Shown here: positions 28,707 to 38,487 of the stretch, one piece after another
Numbering within the stretch: the first letter of the stretch is position 1
How the letters are laid out: every line of letters begins with the position of its first letter
Assembly (NCBI RefSeq): GCF_009184895.1
Contig: NZ_WESE01000001.1
Coordinates: forward strand, 434,001-498,000
DNA length: 64,000 nt
DNA from: Nostocoides sp. F2B08
GTDB lineage: Bacteria; Actinomycetota; Actinomycetes; Actinomycetales; Dermatophilaceae
Direction: 5' to 3'
Notes under the pieces: generated by a model
Told to the model about the DNA's origin: nothing
Database searches by the model: none
The model's input: the letters and a program-made list of their open reading frames with translations, nothing else
Translations under genes and position numbers: made by a program

Positions 28707-28723
28707 GCGAGCGGAGCGAGCTC
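28707..28723. repeat. Short intergenic repeat, copy 2
   Basis: GCGAGCGGAGCGAGCTC, the partner of 18859-18875, here in the rpsQ-rplN spacer. Confidence 0.6.
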
Positions 28724-28739
28724 TTGGTTCTCGGGGCTT

Positions 28740-28756
28740 GTCGGGGACTGCCCGAC
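28740..28756 (-). other. Intra-operon hairpin after rpsQ
   Basis: GTCGGG-5 bases-CCCGAC, two bases after the rpsQ stop; no T-tract. Confidence 0.5.
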
Positions 28757-28758
28757 GG

Positions 28759-29064
28759 TTACTTGGCCTTCTCGAGGATCTCCACCACGCGCCAGCGCTT
28801 GGTCGCACTGAGTGGACGGGTCTCCATGATGAGGACGCGGTCACCGACACCGGCGGAGTTCTGCTCGTCGTGCGCCTTGACCTTGTGCGACTTGCGCATG
28901 ACCTTGCCGTAGAGCGCGTGCTTGACGCGGTCCTCGACCTCGACCACGACGGTTTTGTCCATCTTGTCGCTGACGACATAGCCCTGACGGGTCTTGCGGT
29001 AGTTGCGGCTCTCCGCGTCCACACCGACCTGGGTCTCGCTCACGCTGTTCTTCTCCTCAGCCAT
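28759..29064 (-). CDS. rpsQ: 30S ribosomal protein S17
   Basis: 101 residues from the ATG at 29064, which overlaps the rpmC stop by one base (TGATG); a GTG one codon earlier is less likely. Core: [20 protein letters not shown] and [19 protein letters not shown]. Primary 16S binder. Confidence 0.96.
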   Translation of the reverse strand: MAEEKNSVSETQVGVDAESRNYRKTRQGYVVSDKMDKTVVVEVEDRVKHALYGKVMRKSHKVKAHDEQNSAGVGDRVLIMETRPLSATKRWRVVEILEKAK

Positions 29065-29414
29065 CACTTGGCCTCCGCCTTCTCAGCCTTCTTCTCGGCC
29101 TTGCTCGCGGCCGACTTCTTCTCGGCCTTCTTGTCACTGGCCTTCGCGGAAGACTTCTTCTCGGACGTCTCGGCCTTCACCGGCTGAGCCGGGGCGGACC
29201 CGATGCCCAGCTCACGCTCGCGCATCTCGGTGTAGATCCGGGCGATGTCCTTGCGGACCGCGCGGAGCCTGCCGTGGTTGTCGAGCTGACCCGTGGCGGA
29301 CTGGAACCGGAGGTTGAACAGCTCCTCCTTGGCCTTGCGGAGCTCGTCGACCAGACGGTCGTCGTCCATGCCGCGCAGCTGCTCGGAGGCGAGGTCCTTA
29401 CTACCAACGGCCAT
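29064..29414 (-). CDS. rpmC: 50S ribosomal protein L29 with Lys/Ala-rich tail
   Basis: 116 residues against a usual 60-75. Core: [38 protein letters not shown]. The last 40 or so residues are an alternating Lys/Ala/Glu/Ser tail ([20 protein letters not shown]). L29 sits by the tunnel exit near the SRP and trigger-factor docking site, where such a tail would be exposed. Confidence 0.95.
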   Translation of the reverse strand: MAVGSKDLASEQLRGMDDDRLVDELRKAKEELFNLRFQSATGQLDNHGRLRAVRKDIARIYTEMRERELGIGSAPAQPVKAETSEKKSSAKASDKKAEKKSAASKAEKKAEKAEAK

Positions 29415-29833
29415 CAGATGTCACCACCTTCACGCTTGACGAAACGGCACTTCATGGGGAGCTTGTGCATCGCGAGCCGCATGGCCTCACGCGCGGTCTC
29501 CTCCGGCACGCCGGAGAGCTCGAACATGACGCGCCCGGGCTTGACGTTGGCGACCCACCACTCCGGGGAGCCCTTACCGGAACCCATGCGGGTCTCGGCC
29601 GGCTTCTTGGTCAGCGGGCGGTCCGGGTAGATGTTGATCCAGACCTTTCCGCCACGGCGGATGTACCGGGTCATCGCGATACGCGCGGACTCGATCTGCC
29701 GGTTGGTCACGTACGCGGGCTCGAGCGCCTGGATGCCGTACTCACCGAAGGCGACCTTCGTGCCGCCCTTGGCAGCGCCGCTGCGGCCGGGGTGGTGCTG
29801 CTTGCGGTGCTTGACTCGACGAGGAATCAACAT
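29414..29833 (-). CDS. rplP: 50S ribosomal protein L16
   Basis: 139 residues, [20 protein letters not shown]; later [20 protein letters not shown]. It helps position A-site tRNA. Its stop overlaps the rpmC start and its start overlaps the rpsC stop. Confidence 0.98.
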   Translation of the reverse strand: MLIPRRVKHRKQHHPGRSGAAKGGTKVAFGEYGIQALEPAYVTNRQIESARIAMTRYIRRGGKVWINIYPDRPLTKKPAETRMGSGKGSPEWWVANVKPGRVMFELSGVPEETAREAMRLAMHKLPMKCRFVKREGGDI

Positions 29834-30669
29834 CAGCTGTTCTCTCCCTCAGGGGTTGCTGGCGCCTCGGCGACCGGAGCGGCCGGAGCCGTCTCGGCGG
29901 CGGCCGGCGCGACCTCGGCGGGAGCCTCGGAACGCTCGGCGCGGCGGGCGCGGGCCGGACGGTCGGCACCGTCACGGCGCGGCCCACGGGACGGGCGGGG
30001 GGATGCGGCCTGCTGGGCGGCGAGCTCGCGCGCCGTGAGGTCGCCCTTGTAGATCCAGACCTTCACGCCGATGCGACCGAAGGTCGTGCGGGCCTCGTAG
30101 AAGCCGTAGTCGATGTTCGCGCGCAGCGTGTGCAGCGGGACGCGACCCTCGCGGTAGAACTCGGTGCGGCTCATCTCGGCGCCGCCGAGTCGACCCGAGA
30201 CCTGGACCCGGATGCCCTTGGCACCGGCGCGGGTGGCGGACTGCATGCCCTTGCGCATGGCCCGACGGAACGAGACACGCGCCGAGAGCTGCTCGGCGAT
30301 GCCCTGCGCGACGAGCTGGGCGTCGATCTCGGGGTTCTTGACCTCGAGAATGTTCAGCTGGACCTGCTTGCCGGTGAGCTTCTCGAGCTCACCGCGGATA
30401 CGGTCGGCTTCCGCTCCACGGCGACCGATGACGATGCCGGGGCGGGCGGTGTGGATGTCGACACGGACCCGGTCCCGGGTGCGCTCGATCTCGACGCGGG
30501 CGATTCCGGCGCGCTCCATGCCCTCGGACATGAGCTTGCGGATCGCGACGTCCTCCTTGACGTAGTCGCGGTAACGCTGACCCTCATTGGTGGAGTCGGC
30601 GAACCAGCGGCTCTTGTGGTCGGTCGTGATGCCGAGTCGGAAGCCGTGCGGGTTGACCTTCTGTCCCAT
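29833..30669 (-). CDS. rpsC: 30S ribosomal protein S3
   Basis: 278 residues. [22 protein letters not shown] domain with [22 protein letters not shown]-terminal Ala/Pro/Arg-rich extension of about 60 residues is unstructured, as in other actinobacteria. It forms the mRNA entry site. Confidence 0.97.
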   Translation of the reverse strand: MGQKVNPHGFRLGITTDHKSRWFADSTNEGQRYRDYVKEDVAIRKLMSEGMERAGIARVEIERTRDRVRVDIHTARPGIVIGRRGAEADRIRGELEKLTGKQVQLNILEVKNPEIDAQLVAQGIAEQLSARVSFRRAMRKGMQSATRAGAKGIRVQVSGRLGGAEMSRTEFYREGRVPLHTLRANIDYGFYEARTTFGRIGVKVWIYKGDLTARELAAQQAASPRPSRGPRRDGADRPARARRAERSEAPAEVAPAAAETAPAAPVAEAPATPEGENS

Positions 30670-31091
30670 CAGCGGGTGCCTCCGTTCTTCTTCTCGACAG
30701 ACTTCTTGGGCGCGGTCTGGACGACCACGGTGATGTGGCTGGTGCGCTTGTTGATGCGCGAGGCCCGGCCCTGCGCACGGGGGCGGAACCGCTTCATGGT
30801 CGGGCCCTCGTCGACGAACGCCTCCGCCACGACGAGGTCACGCTCGTCGAAAGGGTTGGCGTGCTGGTCGGCGAGGAACCGGGCGTTGGCGATGGCGCTC
30901 TGCAGCACCTTCCGGACGGGGTCACTCGCGGACTGCGGCGCGAACTGCAGCGCGGTGACCGCGTCGACCGCGGCCTTGCCGCGGATGAGGTTGACGACGC
31001 GACGCGCCTTCATCGGCGTGACGCGCACGTGCCGCGCGACGGCGCGAGCTTCCATGACCTGCTCTTCCTGGGTGACGTTGGGGGTAGCCAT
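30669..31091 (-). CDS. rplV: 50S ribosomal protein L22
   Basis: 140 residues; [20 protein letters not shown] and the tunnel-lining loop region [20 protein letters not shown]. One-base overlaps with both neighbours. Confidence 0.97.
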   Translation of the reverse strand: MATPNVTQEEQVMEARAVARHVRVTPMKARRVVNLIRGKAAVDAVTALQFAPQSASDPVRKVLQSAIANARFLADQHANPFDERDLVVAEAFVDEGPTMKRFRPRAQGRASRINKRTSHITVVVQTAPKKSVEKKNGGTR

Positions 31092-31372
31092 CAGCGACGA
31101 CGTCCCTTCTTGTCGTCCTTGACGTGACCCTTGAAGGTCCGCGTCGGGGCGAACTCGCCGAGCTTGTGACCGACCATCGACTCGGTGACGAACACCGGGA
31201 CGTGCTTGCGGCCGTCGTGCACGGCGAAGGTGTGGCCGAGCATGTCCGGGCTGATGACCGAACGGCGCGACCAGGTCTTGATGACGTTCTTCGTGCCCGC
31301 TTCGTTCTGAGCGTCCACCTTCTTCTGCAGGTGGTCGTCGATGAAGGGGCCCTTCTTCAAACTACGAGGCAT
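31091..31372 (-). CDS. rpsS: 30S ribosomal protein S19
   Basis: 93 residues, [20 protein letters not shown], ending [12 protein letters not shown]. Binds the 16S head with S13. Confidence 0.98.
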   Translation of the reverse strand: MPRSLKKGPFIDDHLQKKVDAQNEAGTKNVIKTWSRRSVISPDMLGHTFAVHDGRKHVPVFVTESMVGHKLGEFAPTRTFKGHVKDDKKGRRR

Positions 31373-31387
31373 GTGTCGAGGCTCCTA

Positions 31388-32224
<837 letters not shown>

Positions 32225-32251
32225 GGTTCCCTAATCCCTTCGCAGCAGGCG

Positions 32252-32560
32252 TCAGACGCCCGCGCTCCCGAAGATGTCGATCGAACCCTCGCGCAGAGTG
32301 ACGATGGCACGCTTGGTGTCCTTGCGCTTGCCGATCCCGAAGCGGGTCCGGCGTGCCTTGCCCTGGCGGTTCATGGTGTGGACGGAGTCGACCTTGACCT
32401 TGAAGATCTGCTCGACGGCGATCTTGATCTCGGTCTTGTTGGCCCGCGGGTCGACGATGAACGTGTACTTGCCCTCGTCGAGCAGACCGTAGGACTTCTC
32501 CGAGACGACCGGAGAGATCAGGATGTCGCGCGGGTCCTTGAACGTCGTGAAGGAGCTCAC
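32252..32560 (-). CDS. rplW: 50S ribosomal protein L23
   Basis: 102 residues from a GTG at 32560 that overlaps the rplD stop (GTGA); the longer open frame upstream is the rplD region in another frame. Core: [20 protein letters not shown] and [19 protein letters not shown]. Docking site of trigger factor and SRP. Confidence 0.96.
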   Translation of the reverse strand: MSSFTTFKDPRDILISPVVSEKSYGLLDEGKYTFIVDPRANKTEIKIAVEQIFKVKVDSVHTMNRQGKARRTRFGIGKRKDTKRAIVTLREGSIDIFGSAGV

Positions 32561-33240
32561 TTGGCGTCCTCGCTCTCGGTGGTCGTCGCGGTGGTGGTCT
32601 CGGGGGTCGACCCGGCGGCGGGGCCGCCGGAGACAAACCGGTCGTAGGCGCCCTTGGTGAAGACGATGTCGTCGGCGCACAGGACGTCGTAGGTGTTCAG
32701 CTGGTCGACCGCGAGAACGTGGACGTTCTGCAGGTTGCGGACCGACTTCAGACCGACGAGGTCGGCGCGCTCGAGAACGACCAGGAGGTTCTTCCGCTCG
32801 GTCAGCGCGGCCAGACCGGCCGCCGCCGCCTTGGCGGACGGGGCGTCACCGGACGTGATCGCCTCGACGACGTGGATCCGGCCGTGGCGCGCCCGGTCCG
32901 AGAGGGCGCCGCGCAGCGCGGCCGCCTTCATCTTCTTCGGGGTGCGCTGGCTGTAGTCACGCGGCTGGGGACCGTGGACGGTGCCTCCGCCGGCGAACTG
33001 GGGCGCGCGGGTCGAACCCTGGCGAGCGCGACCGGTGCCCTTCTGGCGGTACGGCTTGCGACCACCGCCGCGAACCTCGCCGCGGGTCTTGGTCGAGTGC
33101 GTGCCCTGCCGGGCGGCCGCGAGCTGTGCGGTGACGACCTGGTGGATGAGGGGGACGTTGGTCTGGACGTCGAAGATCTCGGCGGGGAGAGTGACGTCGA
33201 CGACCGTGATCGTCTCCGAGGTCTTGGTGTCAGTTGCCAT
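32557..33240 (-). CDS. rplD: 50S ribosomal protein L4
   Basis: 227 residues. The tunnel loop [20 protein letters not shown] is intact. In many bacteria L4 feeds back on the S10 operon; whether that applies here is unknown. A Thr/Ser-rich C-terminal tail of about 22 residues is added. Confidence 0.97.
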   Translation of the reverse strand: MATDTKTSETITVVDVTLPAEIFDVQTNVPLIHQVVTAQLAAARQGTHSTKTRGEVRGGGRKPYRQKGTGRARQGSTRAPQFAGGGTVHGPQPRDYSQRTPKKMKAAALRGALSDRARHGRIHVVEAITSGDAPSAKAAAAGLAALTERKNLLVVLERADLVGLKSVRNLQNVHVLAVDQLNTYDVLCADDIVFTKGAYDRFVSGGPAAGSTPETTTATTTESEDAK

Positions 33241-33246
33241 GGCTTA

Positions 33247-33915
33247 TCAGGCTCCCTTGGCAGCCGTGCGGAGCAGGACGATGCCGCCACGGGGGCCGGG
33301 AACGGCACCCTTGACGAGCAGCAGGCCCTTCTCTGCGTCCACGGCGTGGATCGTGAGGTTCTGAGTGGTCTGGCGCACGCCGCCCATCCGGCCGGCCATG
33401 CGCATGCCCTTGAAGACGCGGCCCGGGGTGGCGCAGCCACCGATCGAGCCGGGCTTGCGGTGGTTGCGGTGCGCACCGTGGCTGGCGGACACACCGTGGA
33501 AGCCGTGGCGCTTCATGACACCGGCGAAGCCCTTGCCCTTGGTCGTGCCGGTCGCGTCGATGCGCTGACCCGGCTCGAACACCTCGGCGGTGAGCTCCTG
33601 GCCGGCCTCGTAGTCACCGGCGTCCGCGGTGCGGAGCTCGACGAGGTGACGACGCGGCGTCACGCCGGCCTTCTCGAAGTGACCGCTCAGGGGCTGGGTG
33701 ACCTTGCGCGGGTCGATCGCGCCGAAACCGATCTGCACGGCGGAGTAGCCGTCGGTGCCCTCGGTGCGGACCTGGGTCACGACACAGGGGCCGGCCTTGA
33801 TCACGGTGACGGGCACGAGGCGGTTGTCGGCGTCCCACACCTGGGTCATGCCGAGCTTCTCGCCGAGGAGCCCCTTCATCGTGCGGGTGGCGCTGTTCTG
33901 AGTCATCGAAGTCAT
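33247..33915 (-). CDS. rplC: 50S ribosomal protein L3
   Basis: 222 residues; [20 protein letters not shown] and the conserved [20 protein letters not shown]. The tip of its loop reaches the peptidyl-transferase centre. ATG at 33915. Confidence 0.97.
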   Translation of the reverse strand: MTSMTQNSATRTMKGLLGEKLGMTQVWDADNRLVPVTVIKAGPCVVTQVRTEGTDGYSAVQIGFGAIDPRKVTQPLSGHFEKAGVTPRRHLVELRTADAGDYEAGQELTAEVFEPGQRIDATGTTKGKGFAGVMKRHGFHGVSASHGAHRNHRKPGSIGGCATPGRVFKGMRMAGRMGGVRQTTQNLTIHAVDAEKGLLLVKGAVPGPRGGIVLLRTAAKGA

Positions 33916-33925
33916 CGTCGTCGCC

Positions 33926-34234
33926 TCAGAGCTTGATCTCGATGTTGACGTCGGCGGGCAGGTCGAGACGCATCAACGAGTCGACCGCCTTGGGGGTCGG
34001 GTCGATGATGTCGATGAGGCGCTTGTGGGTGCGCATCTCGAAGTGCTCGCGGCTGTCCTTGTACTTGTGCGGCGACCGGATGACGCAGAAGACGTTCTTC
34101 TCCGTCGGCAGGGGCACCGGGCCGACCACTGTGGCGCCGGCACGGGTCACCGTGTCGACGATCTTGCGCGCCGAGCTGTCGATGACCTCGTGGTCATACG
34201 ACTTCAAGCGGATGCGGATCTTCTGTCCCGCCAT
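33926..34234 (-). CDS. rpsJ: 30S ribosomal protein S10
   Basis: 102 residues, [20 protein letters not shown]. First gene of the S10 operon; S10 is also NusE, partner of NusB in antitermination. It is preceded by a leader of about 325 bases and the promoter at 34567-34598. Confidence 0.98.
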   Translation of the reverse strand: MAGQKIRIRLKSYDHEVIDSSARKIVDTVTRAGATVVGPVPLPTEKNVFCVIRSPHKYKDSREHFEMRTHKRLIDIIDPTPKAVDSLMRLDLPADVNIEIKL

Positions 34235-34566
34235 CTCTCGTCTCTCTCTCGCCTTGCCGAATAGGTACTGCTATCTGTCTGGTGGGCGCTGGCCTGCGAT
34301 GTCACCGACCCCCGAGGTCGGGTGTGTCGCCCGATCCACACGGAGTCACACATCGATCCTGGTCGGGGTGTGACCCTGGGTGGGTCCGTTGTCATCCGGC
34401 AGCCGCCGGCCTGCCACTCTCGCCGATGTGTCGCCCCACCGCTCGACCGGCTGGTCGGTTCACGTGGTTCGATTCGTTGTCACCGGGCGAGGGCCGGACG
34501 CGCAGAGAGACTCTTCTGAAGAAGGGCAGTCCCTTGCGCGCCGAAGCCAGAGCAAGCAACCCGACT

Positions 34567-34598
34567 AGTCTGCCAGAGCCCGCGCTGACGGCCAAATC
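34567..34598 (-). promoter_or_regulatory. rpsJ (S10 operon) promoter, GATTTGGCC type
   Basis: Minus strand: GATTTGGCC (34598-34590), 17 bases, CAGACT (34572-34567). The -10 has C in place of the first T; the rest matches the rplM and infA promoters. Confidence 0.6.
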
Positions 34599-34693
34599 GC
34601 CCGGGTCGGCGCCGCGACCGAGGCCACCGCCACGGCCTGCCACGAGGGACCGCATCAGATCGTGTCAGATCGCGAGACGCTTCGTGGGTAAGG

Positions 34694-34724
34694 TTGCGTT
34701 ATCCGACCGATAACGCTCAATAAT
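34694..34724 (+). promoter_or_regulatory. Sulfur-operon promoter with internal dyad operator
   Basis: A perfect dyad GCGTTATC (34696-34703), 5 bases, GATAACGC (34709-34716) sits between a possible -35 TTGCGT (34694-34699) and -10 AATAAT (34719-34724). The -10 ends 6 bases before the ATG at 34731, giving a leaderless start. The bound regulator is not encoded in the window and is unknown. Confidence 0.6.
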
Positions 34725-34730
34725 GTCGCC

Positions 34731-34817
34731 ATGGACACCAGCGGCCGCACCCTCGTCCGGCGCCCCGAAGTCGACCTCCAGCGCGTGAGCAGCGCGCTCA
34801 TGTGTCGCTGCCGCTGA
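34731..34817 (+). CDS. Cysteine-type leader peptide (attenuator upstream ORF)
   Basis: 28 residues in frame from the ATG at 34731 to a TGA at 34815-34817. The core RRPEVDLQRVSSAL fits the pattern L-x-x-R-R-x-V-D-L-x-R-x-x-S-A of the short putative leader peptides found before sulfur genes in many actinobacteria, and it ends M-C-R-C-R with two Cys codons (TGT, TGC) just before the stop. Known family members are read by the ribosome as a cysteine-supply sensor. Here it is the first thing translated on a leaderless mRNA whose next gene, sulfite reductase, begins 234 bases later. Function is inferred from pattern and position. Confidence 0.75.
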   Translation: MDTSGRTLVRRPEVDLQRVSSALMCRCR

Positions 34818-35051
34818 CCTACCCGGCACGCGCCGCCCCTCCCCCGCCCGGCTCGGAGCCATCTCCGTCCGCCCGCCACCGTTCGACGGGACCACGCGCG
34901 TCCTCGGAGTGCGGACCCGAGCACCGCTCGTCCCCGCCTCTCGCTGCGACGTACGCACCGCATACCGCCTCGTCGAACCGCTCGACCACGTGCACCTCGA
35001 CCGGTGACCGTGCGCCCCCGTCACGTCCGCCCTCATCTGGGAGAGATCTTC
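34818..35051 (+). other. Leader between the Cys peptide and sulfite reductase
   Basis: 234 bases, C-rich on the coding strand. Only short stems are visible (GGCT-cgg-AGCC, CCGT-tcg-ACGG, CTCGG...CCGAG near 34914-34932). A C-rich tract could be a Rho loading site. No long terminator hairpin was found by eye. Confidence 0.45.
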
Positions 35052-36788
35052 ATGACCATCGAGGCACCCGCCACCCGCCCCGCGCCCCGGGTGCGCCCGT
35101 CCCGCTCGAGCCGGCCCCAGGGCCAGTGGGCCGTCGACGGCCGAGAGCCGCTCAACGACAACGAGCGGTTCAAGGCGGCCGACAACGGCCTCAACGTGCG
35201 CCGCCGCATCGAGGAGGTGTATGCGGTGGCCGGCTTCGACGCGATCCCCACCGAGGACCTCCACGGGCGGTTCCGCTGGTGGGGGCTCTACACCCAGCGC
35301 CGCCCCGGCATCGACGGGGGGCGGACCGCCCAGCTCGAGCCGCACGAGCTCGAGGACCGGTACTTCATGCTTCGGGTCCGGATCGACGGCGGGGCGGTGA
35401 CGACGGACCAGCTGCGCACCATCGCCGGCATCTCCACCGAGTTCGCGCGGGACACCGCGGACATCAGCGATCGGCAGAACATCCAGTACCACTGGATCGG
35501 CATCGAGGACGTGCCGGAGATCTGGCGCCGCCTCGAGGCCGTCGGACTCTCGACCACGGAGGCCTGCGGGGACACCCCGCGCGTCGTCCTCGGCAGCCCG
35601 CTCGCGGGGATCGCCGCCGACGAGATCCTCGACCCGACGCCCGTCATCGAGGAGATCCAGAGACGCTTCATCGGCGACCCCGACCTCGCGAACCTCCCCC
35701 GCAAGTTCAAGAGCGCAGTGACAGGGCATCCGAGTCTCGACGTCGTCCACGAGATCAACGACCTGTCGCTCGTCGGTGTCGTCCACCCGGAGCTCGGGCC
35801 CGGATACGACCTCTGGGTCGGTGGTGGGCTCTCGACCGCCCCCCGGCTTGCGGAGCGGCTCGGTGCCTTCGTTCCCCCGGAACGAGCGGCGGACGTGTGG
35901 CACGCCGTCGTGCGGCTGTACCGCGACTACGGCTTCCGGCGGCTGCGGGCAAAGGCCCGTCTGAAGTTCCTCCTCGCGGAGTGGGGCCCGGAGCGGTTCC
36001 GCGAGGTCCTGGAGCTGGAGTACCTCGACTCGCCCTTGCCCGACGGGCCGGCGCCCGCCCAACCGACGGGACCGGGGGACCACGTCGGGGTACACCGGCA
36101 GCGCGACGGACGCCTCTACGTCGGCCTCGCGCCGACCGTGGGCCGGGTCAGCGGAACCCGACTGGCCGCCCTCGCCGACCTGGCCGAGGCCGCCGGCTCG
36201 CGCCGCGTCCGGTTCACGCCGCACCAGAAGGTCGTCGTGCTCGACGTCCGTCAGAACGCCGTGGACGCCCTCCTCGAAGGATCGTCCGCCCTGGGCCTGA
36301 CCGCGACGCCGTCGGTCTTCCGCCGCTCGACCATGGCGTGCACGGGCATCGAGTTCTGCAAGCTCGCGATCGTCGAGACGAAGGCGACTGCGGCTCGGGC
36401 GGTTGCCGAGCTCGAGGACCGCCTGAGCGACCTCGAGCCGTTGCTGGAGCGTCCGATCAGCCTGCACGTCAACGGCTGCCCGAACTCGTGCGCCCGGATC
36501 CAGGTCGCCGACATCGGCCTCAAGGGGCAGATCGTCACAACGGACGACGGCCAGCAAGTCCCCGGGTTCCAGGTGCACCTCGGCGGCGGGCTCGCCGGCT
36601 CAGGCGCCGGCGACGGGGGTGGTGACGGCGAGGCGGGCCTCGGCCGGACCGTTCGCGGTCTGAAGGTCACGGCCGAGGAGCTCGTGCCCTATGTCGAGCG
36701 GGTGGTCCGCCGTTTCGCCGCCGACCGCCGGCCCGCTGAGACCTTCGCCACCTGGGCCCACCGGGTCGACGACGAGGTGCTGACATGA
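35052..36788 (+). CDS. sirA: Ferredoxin-dependent sulfite reductase (siroheme, 4Fe-4S)
   Basis: 578 residues from the ATG at 35052 (GGGAGAG upstream). Two ferredoxin-like/siroheme half-domain repeats. The four Cys ligands of the coupled siroheme-4Fe4S centre are in ACTGIEFCK and NGCPNSCAR. It reduces sulfite to sulfide with six electrons. The family also includes nitrite reductases, but the cys operon makes sulfite the substrate; mycobacterial SirA (formerly called NirA) is the closest named type. A Gly-rich insertion (SGAGDGGGDGEAG) lies near the C-terminus. The stop overlaps cysH (ATGA). Confidence 0.93.
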   Translation: MTIEAPATRPAPRVRPSRSSRPQGQWAVDGREPLNDNERFKAADNGLNVRRRIEEVYAVAGFDAIPTEDLHGRFRWWGLYTQRRPGIDGGRTAQLEPHELEDRYFMLRVRIDGGAVTTDQLRTIAGISTEFARDTADISDRQNIQYHWIGIEDVPEIWRRLEAVGLSTTEACGDTPRVVLGSPLAGIAADEILDPTPVIEEIQRRFIGDPDLANLPRKFKSAVTGHPSLDVVHEINDLSLVGVVHPELGPGYDLWVGGGLSTAPRLAERLGAFVPPERAADVWHAVVRLYRDYGFRRLRAKARLKFLLAEWGPERFREVLELEYLDSPLPDGPAPAQPTGPGDHVGVHRQRDGRLYVGLAPTVGRVSGTRLAALADLAEAAGSRRVRFTPHQKVVVLDVRQNAVDALLEGSSALGLTATPSVFRRSTMACTGIEFCKLAIVETKATAARAVAELEDRLSDLEPLLERPISLHVNGCPNSCARIQVADIGLKGQIVTTDDGQQVPGFQVHLGGGLAGSGAGDGGGDGEAGLGRTVRGLKVTAEELVPYVERVVRRFAADRRPAETFATWAHRVDDEVLT

Positions 36789-37537
36789 CCACGCAGGCCG
36801 TCGCGGACGCCCGCGCCGAGGCCGAGCAGGCGGCACACGAGTATGCGCGGGCCGGCGCCGAGGAGGTGCTCACCTGGGCGGCGCACCGGTTCGGGCGGGA
36901 CCTGGCGGTGGCCGCCAGCATGGCCGACACGGTCCTGCCGCACCTGGTCTCGAGAGTCGTCCCCGATGTCGATGTCGTCTTCCTCGACACCGGGTACCAC
37001 TTCCCCGAGACCCTCGCGACACGGGATGAGGCCGCCCGCGTCCTCGACATCACGGTGCGGGACATCCGCCCCGAGCTGACCGTCGCCGAGCAGGATGCGC
37101 GGTTCGGCCACGACCTGTTCGCCCGAGACCCGGGGGCGTGCTGCCGGATGCGAAAGGTCGAGCCGCTCCGGCGCGCCCTCTCCGGGTACTCGGCGTGGGT
37201 CACGGGCGTGCGCCGCGACGAGGCCCCGACCCGGGCCGCCACCCCCATCGTCGAGTGGGACGAGACCTTCGGGCTCGTCAAGGTCAACCCCCTCGTCGCG
37301 TGGACGGCGGACGACGTGACCGCCTACGCCTCCCGGCACGACCTGCCCACCAACCCCCTGCTCGAGCGAGGCTACCCCTCGATCGGCTGCGCCCCGTGCA
37401 CCCGCCCGGTCGCCCCCGGCCAGGATCCCCGCTCCGGGCGCTGGAGCGGGTTCGCCAAGACCGAGTGCGGGCTGCACCCCGCAACGATCCCAGCCACCAC
37501 CACCCCGGCCGCCACCTCGGACGAGGAGACCCGATGA
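36785..37537 (+). CDS. cysH: Adenylyl-sulfate (APS) reductase
   Basis: 250 residues. PP-loop fold with Cys ligands for a 4Fe-4S cluster in GACCRMRKVEPL and IGCAPCTRPV, plus the C-terminal catalytic Cys in KTECGLH. The cluster-binding Cys pairs mark the APS-using type rather than the PAPS-using enterobacterial type, consistent with the lack of cysC (APS kinase) here. It makes sulfite from APS. Overlaps with both neighbours are four bases. Confidence 0.93.
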   Translation: MTTQAVADARAEAEQAAHEYARAGAEEVLTWAAHRFGRDLAVAASMADTVLPHLVSRVVPDVDVVFLDTGYHFPETLATRDEAARVLDITVRDIRPELTVAEQDARFGHDLFARDPGACCRMRKVEPLRRALSGYSAWVTGVRRDEAPTRAATPIVEWDETFGLVKVNPLVAWTADDVTAYASRHDLPTNPLLERGYPSIGCAPCTRPVAPGQDPRSGRWSGFAKTECGLHPATIPATTTPAATSDEETR

Positions 37538-38487
37538 GCCAGACCCTCGCCTACGACCCGTCGACCGATGCCCACGACCACGGTGCCACGGGAGGCGGAC
37601 CCGACCTGCTCGACCTGCTCGAGAGCGAGGCGATCCTCGTCATCCGCGAGGTCGTCGCCGAGCTGGAGCGACCCGTCATCCTGTTCAGCGGCGGCAAGGA
37701 CTCGGTGGTCTTGCTGCACCTGACGGCCAAGGCGCTGTGGCCGGGGCGCGTGACGGTTCCGGTGCTGCACGTCGACACCGGTCACAACTTCCCCGAGGTG
37801 CTCGCGTTCCGCGACGCAACGGTGGCCCGGTTCGGGCTGACCCTGCACGTCGCCCGCGTCCAGGACTACCTCGACGACGGTCGGCTGCGCGAGCGCACCG
37901 ACGGCACCCGCAATCCGCTGCAGACCGTGCCGCTGCTCGACGCCATCACCGAGCATCGCTTCGACGGGGTGTTCGGCGGCGGTCGACGCGACGAGGACAA
38001 GGCGCGGGCGAAGGAGCGCATCGTCTCGCTGCGGGACGCGTTCGGGCAGTGGGACCCCAAGAACCAGCGGCCCGAGCTGTGGCGCGCCGTCAACACCCGG
38101 CACCGGCCCGGCGAGCACGTGCGGGTCTTTCCGCTGTCGAACTGGACCGAGCTCGACGTGTGGCGGTACATCGAGCGCGAGGGCATCGAGCTGCCGGACC
38201 TCTACTACGCCCATGAGCGTGAGGTGTTCGAGCGCGACGGCATGCTCCTCTCCCCCGGGCCATGGAGCCGGCCCCGGGCGGGCGAGGAGGTCCGGGTCGA
38301 GCAGGTCCGCTATCGAACCGTCGGCGACATGTCGTGCACCGGCGCGGTGCGCTCCACCGCGCGCACCGTCGGCGAGGTCGTCACCGAGGTCGCGGCGAGC
38401 ACCGTGACCGAGCGGGGCGCGACCCGGGCCGACGACCGGATCTCCGAGGCAGCCATGGAGGACCGCAAGAAGGAGGGGTACTTCTGA
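37534..38487 (+). CDS. cysD: Sulfate adenylyltransferase subunit 2
   Basis: 317 residues from the ATG at 37534, overlapping the cysH stop. PP-loop ATP-pyrophosphatase: VILFSGGKDSVVLLHL; HVDTGHNFPEV; C-terminal RTVGDMSCTGAV and the family end MEDRKKEGYF. With CysN it activates sulfate to APS. Confidence 0.96.
   Translation: MSQTLAYDPSTDAHDHGATGGGPDLLDLLESEAILVIREVVAELERPVILFSGGKDSVVLLHLTAKALWPGRVTVPVLHVDTGHNFPEVLAFRDATVARFGLTLHVARVQDYLDDGRLRERTDGTRNPLQTVPLLDAITEHRFDGVFGGGRRDEDKARAKERIVSLRDAFGQWDPKNQRPELWRAVNTRHRPGEHVRVFPLSNWTELDVWRYIEREGIELPDLYYAHEREVFERDGMLLSPGPWSRPRAGEEVRVEQVRYRTVGDMSCTGAVRSTARTVGEVVTEVAASTVTERGATRADDRISEAAMEDRKKEGYF

Larger units (their letters stand above)
34235..34730. 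other. rpsJ leader and divergent rpsJ/sulfur-operon promoter region
   Basis: 496 bases without a gene. From 34566 down to 34235 is the untranslated leader of the S10 operon; I see no long perfect hairpin. 34567-34598 is the rpsJ promoter. 34694-34724 is the sulfur-operon promoter with its dyad. A direct repeat TCAGATCG occurs twice near 34655-34672. Confidence 0.6.

Noticed and set aside
34818-35051. SAM- or cysteine-related riboswitch in the sulfur-operon leader
   Set aside because: No conserved riboswitch core could be recognised by eye; the leader peptide explains likely attenuation better.
34665-36578. 637-codon minus-strand frame over the sulfite reductase region
   Set aside because: Opposite strand of sirA and running through both divergent promoters; no recognisable protein.
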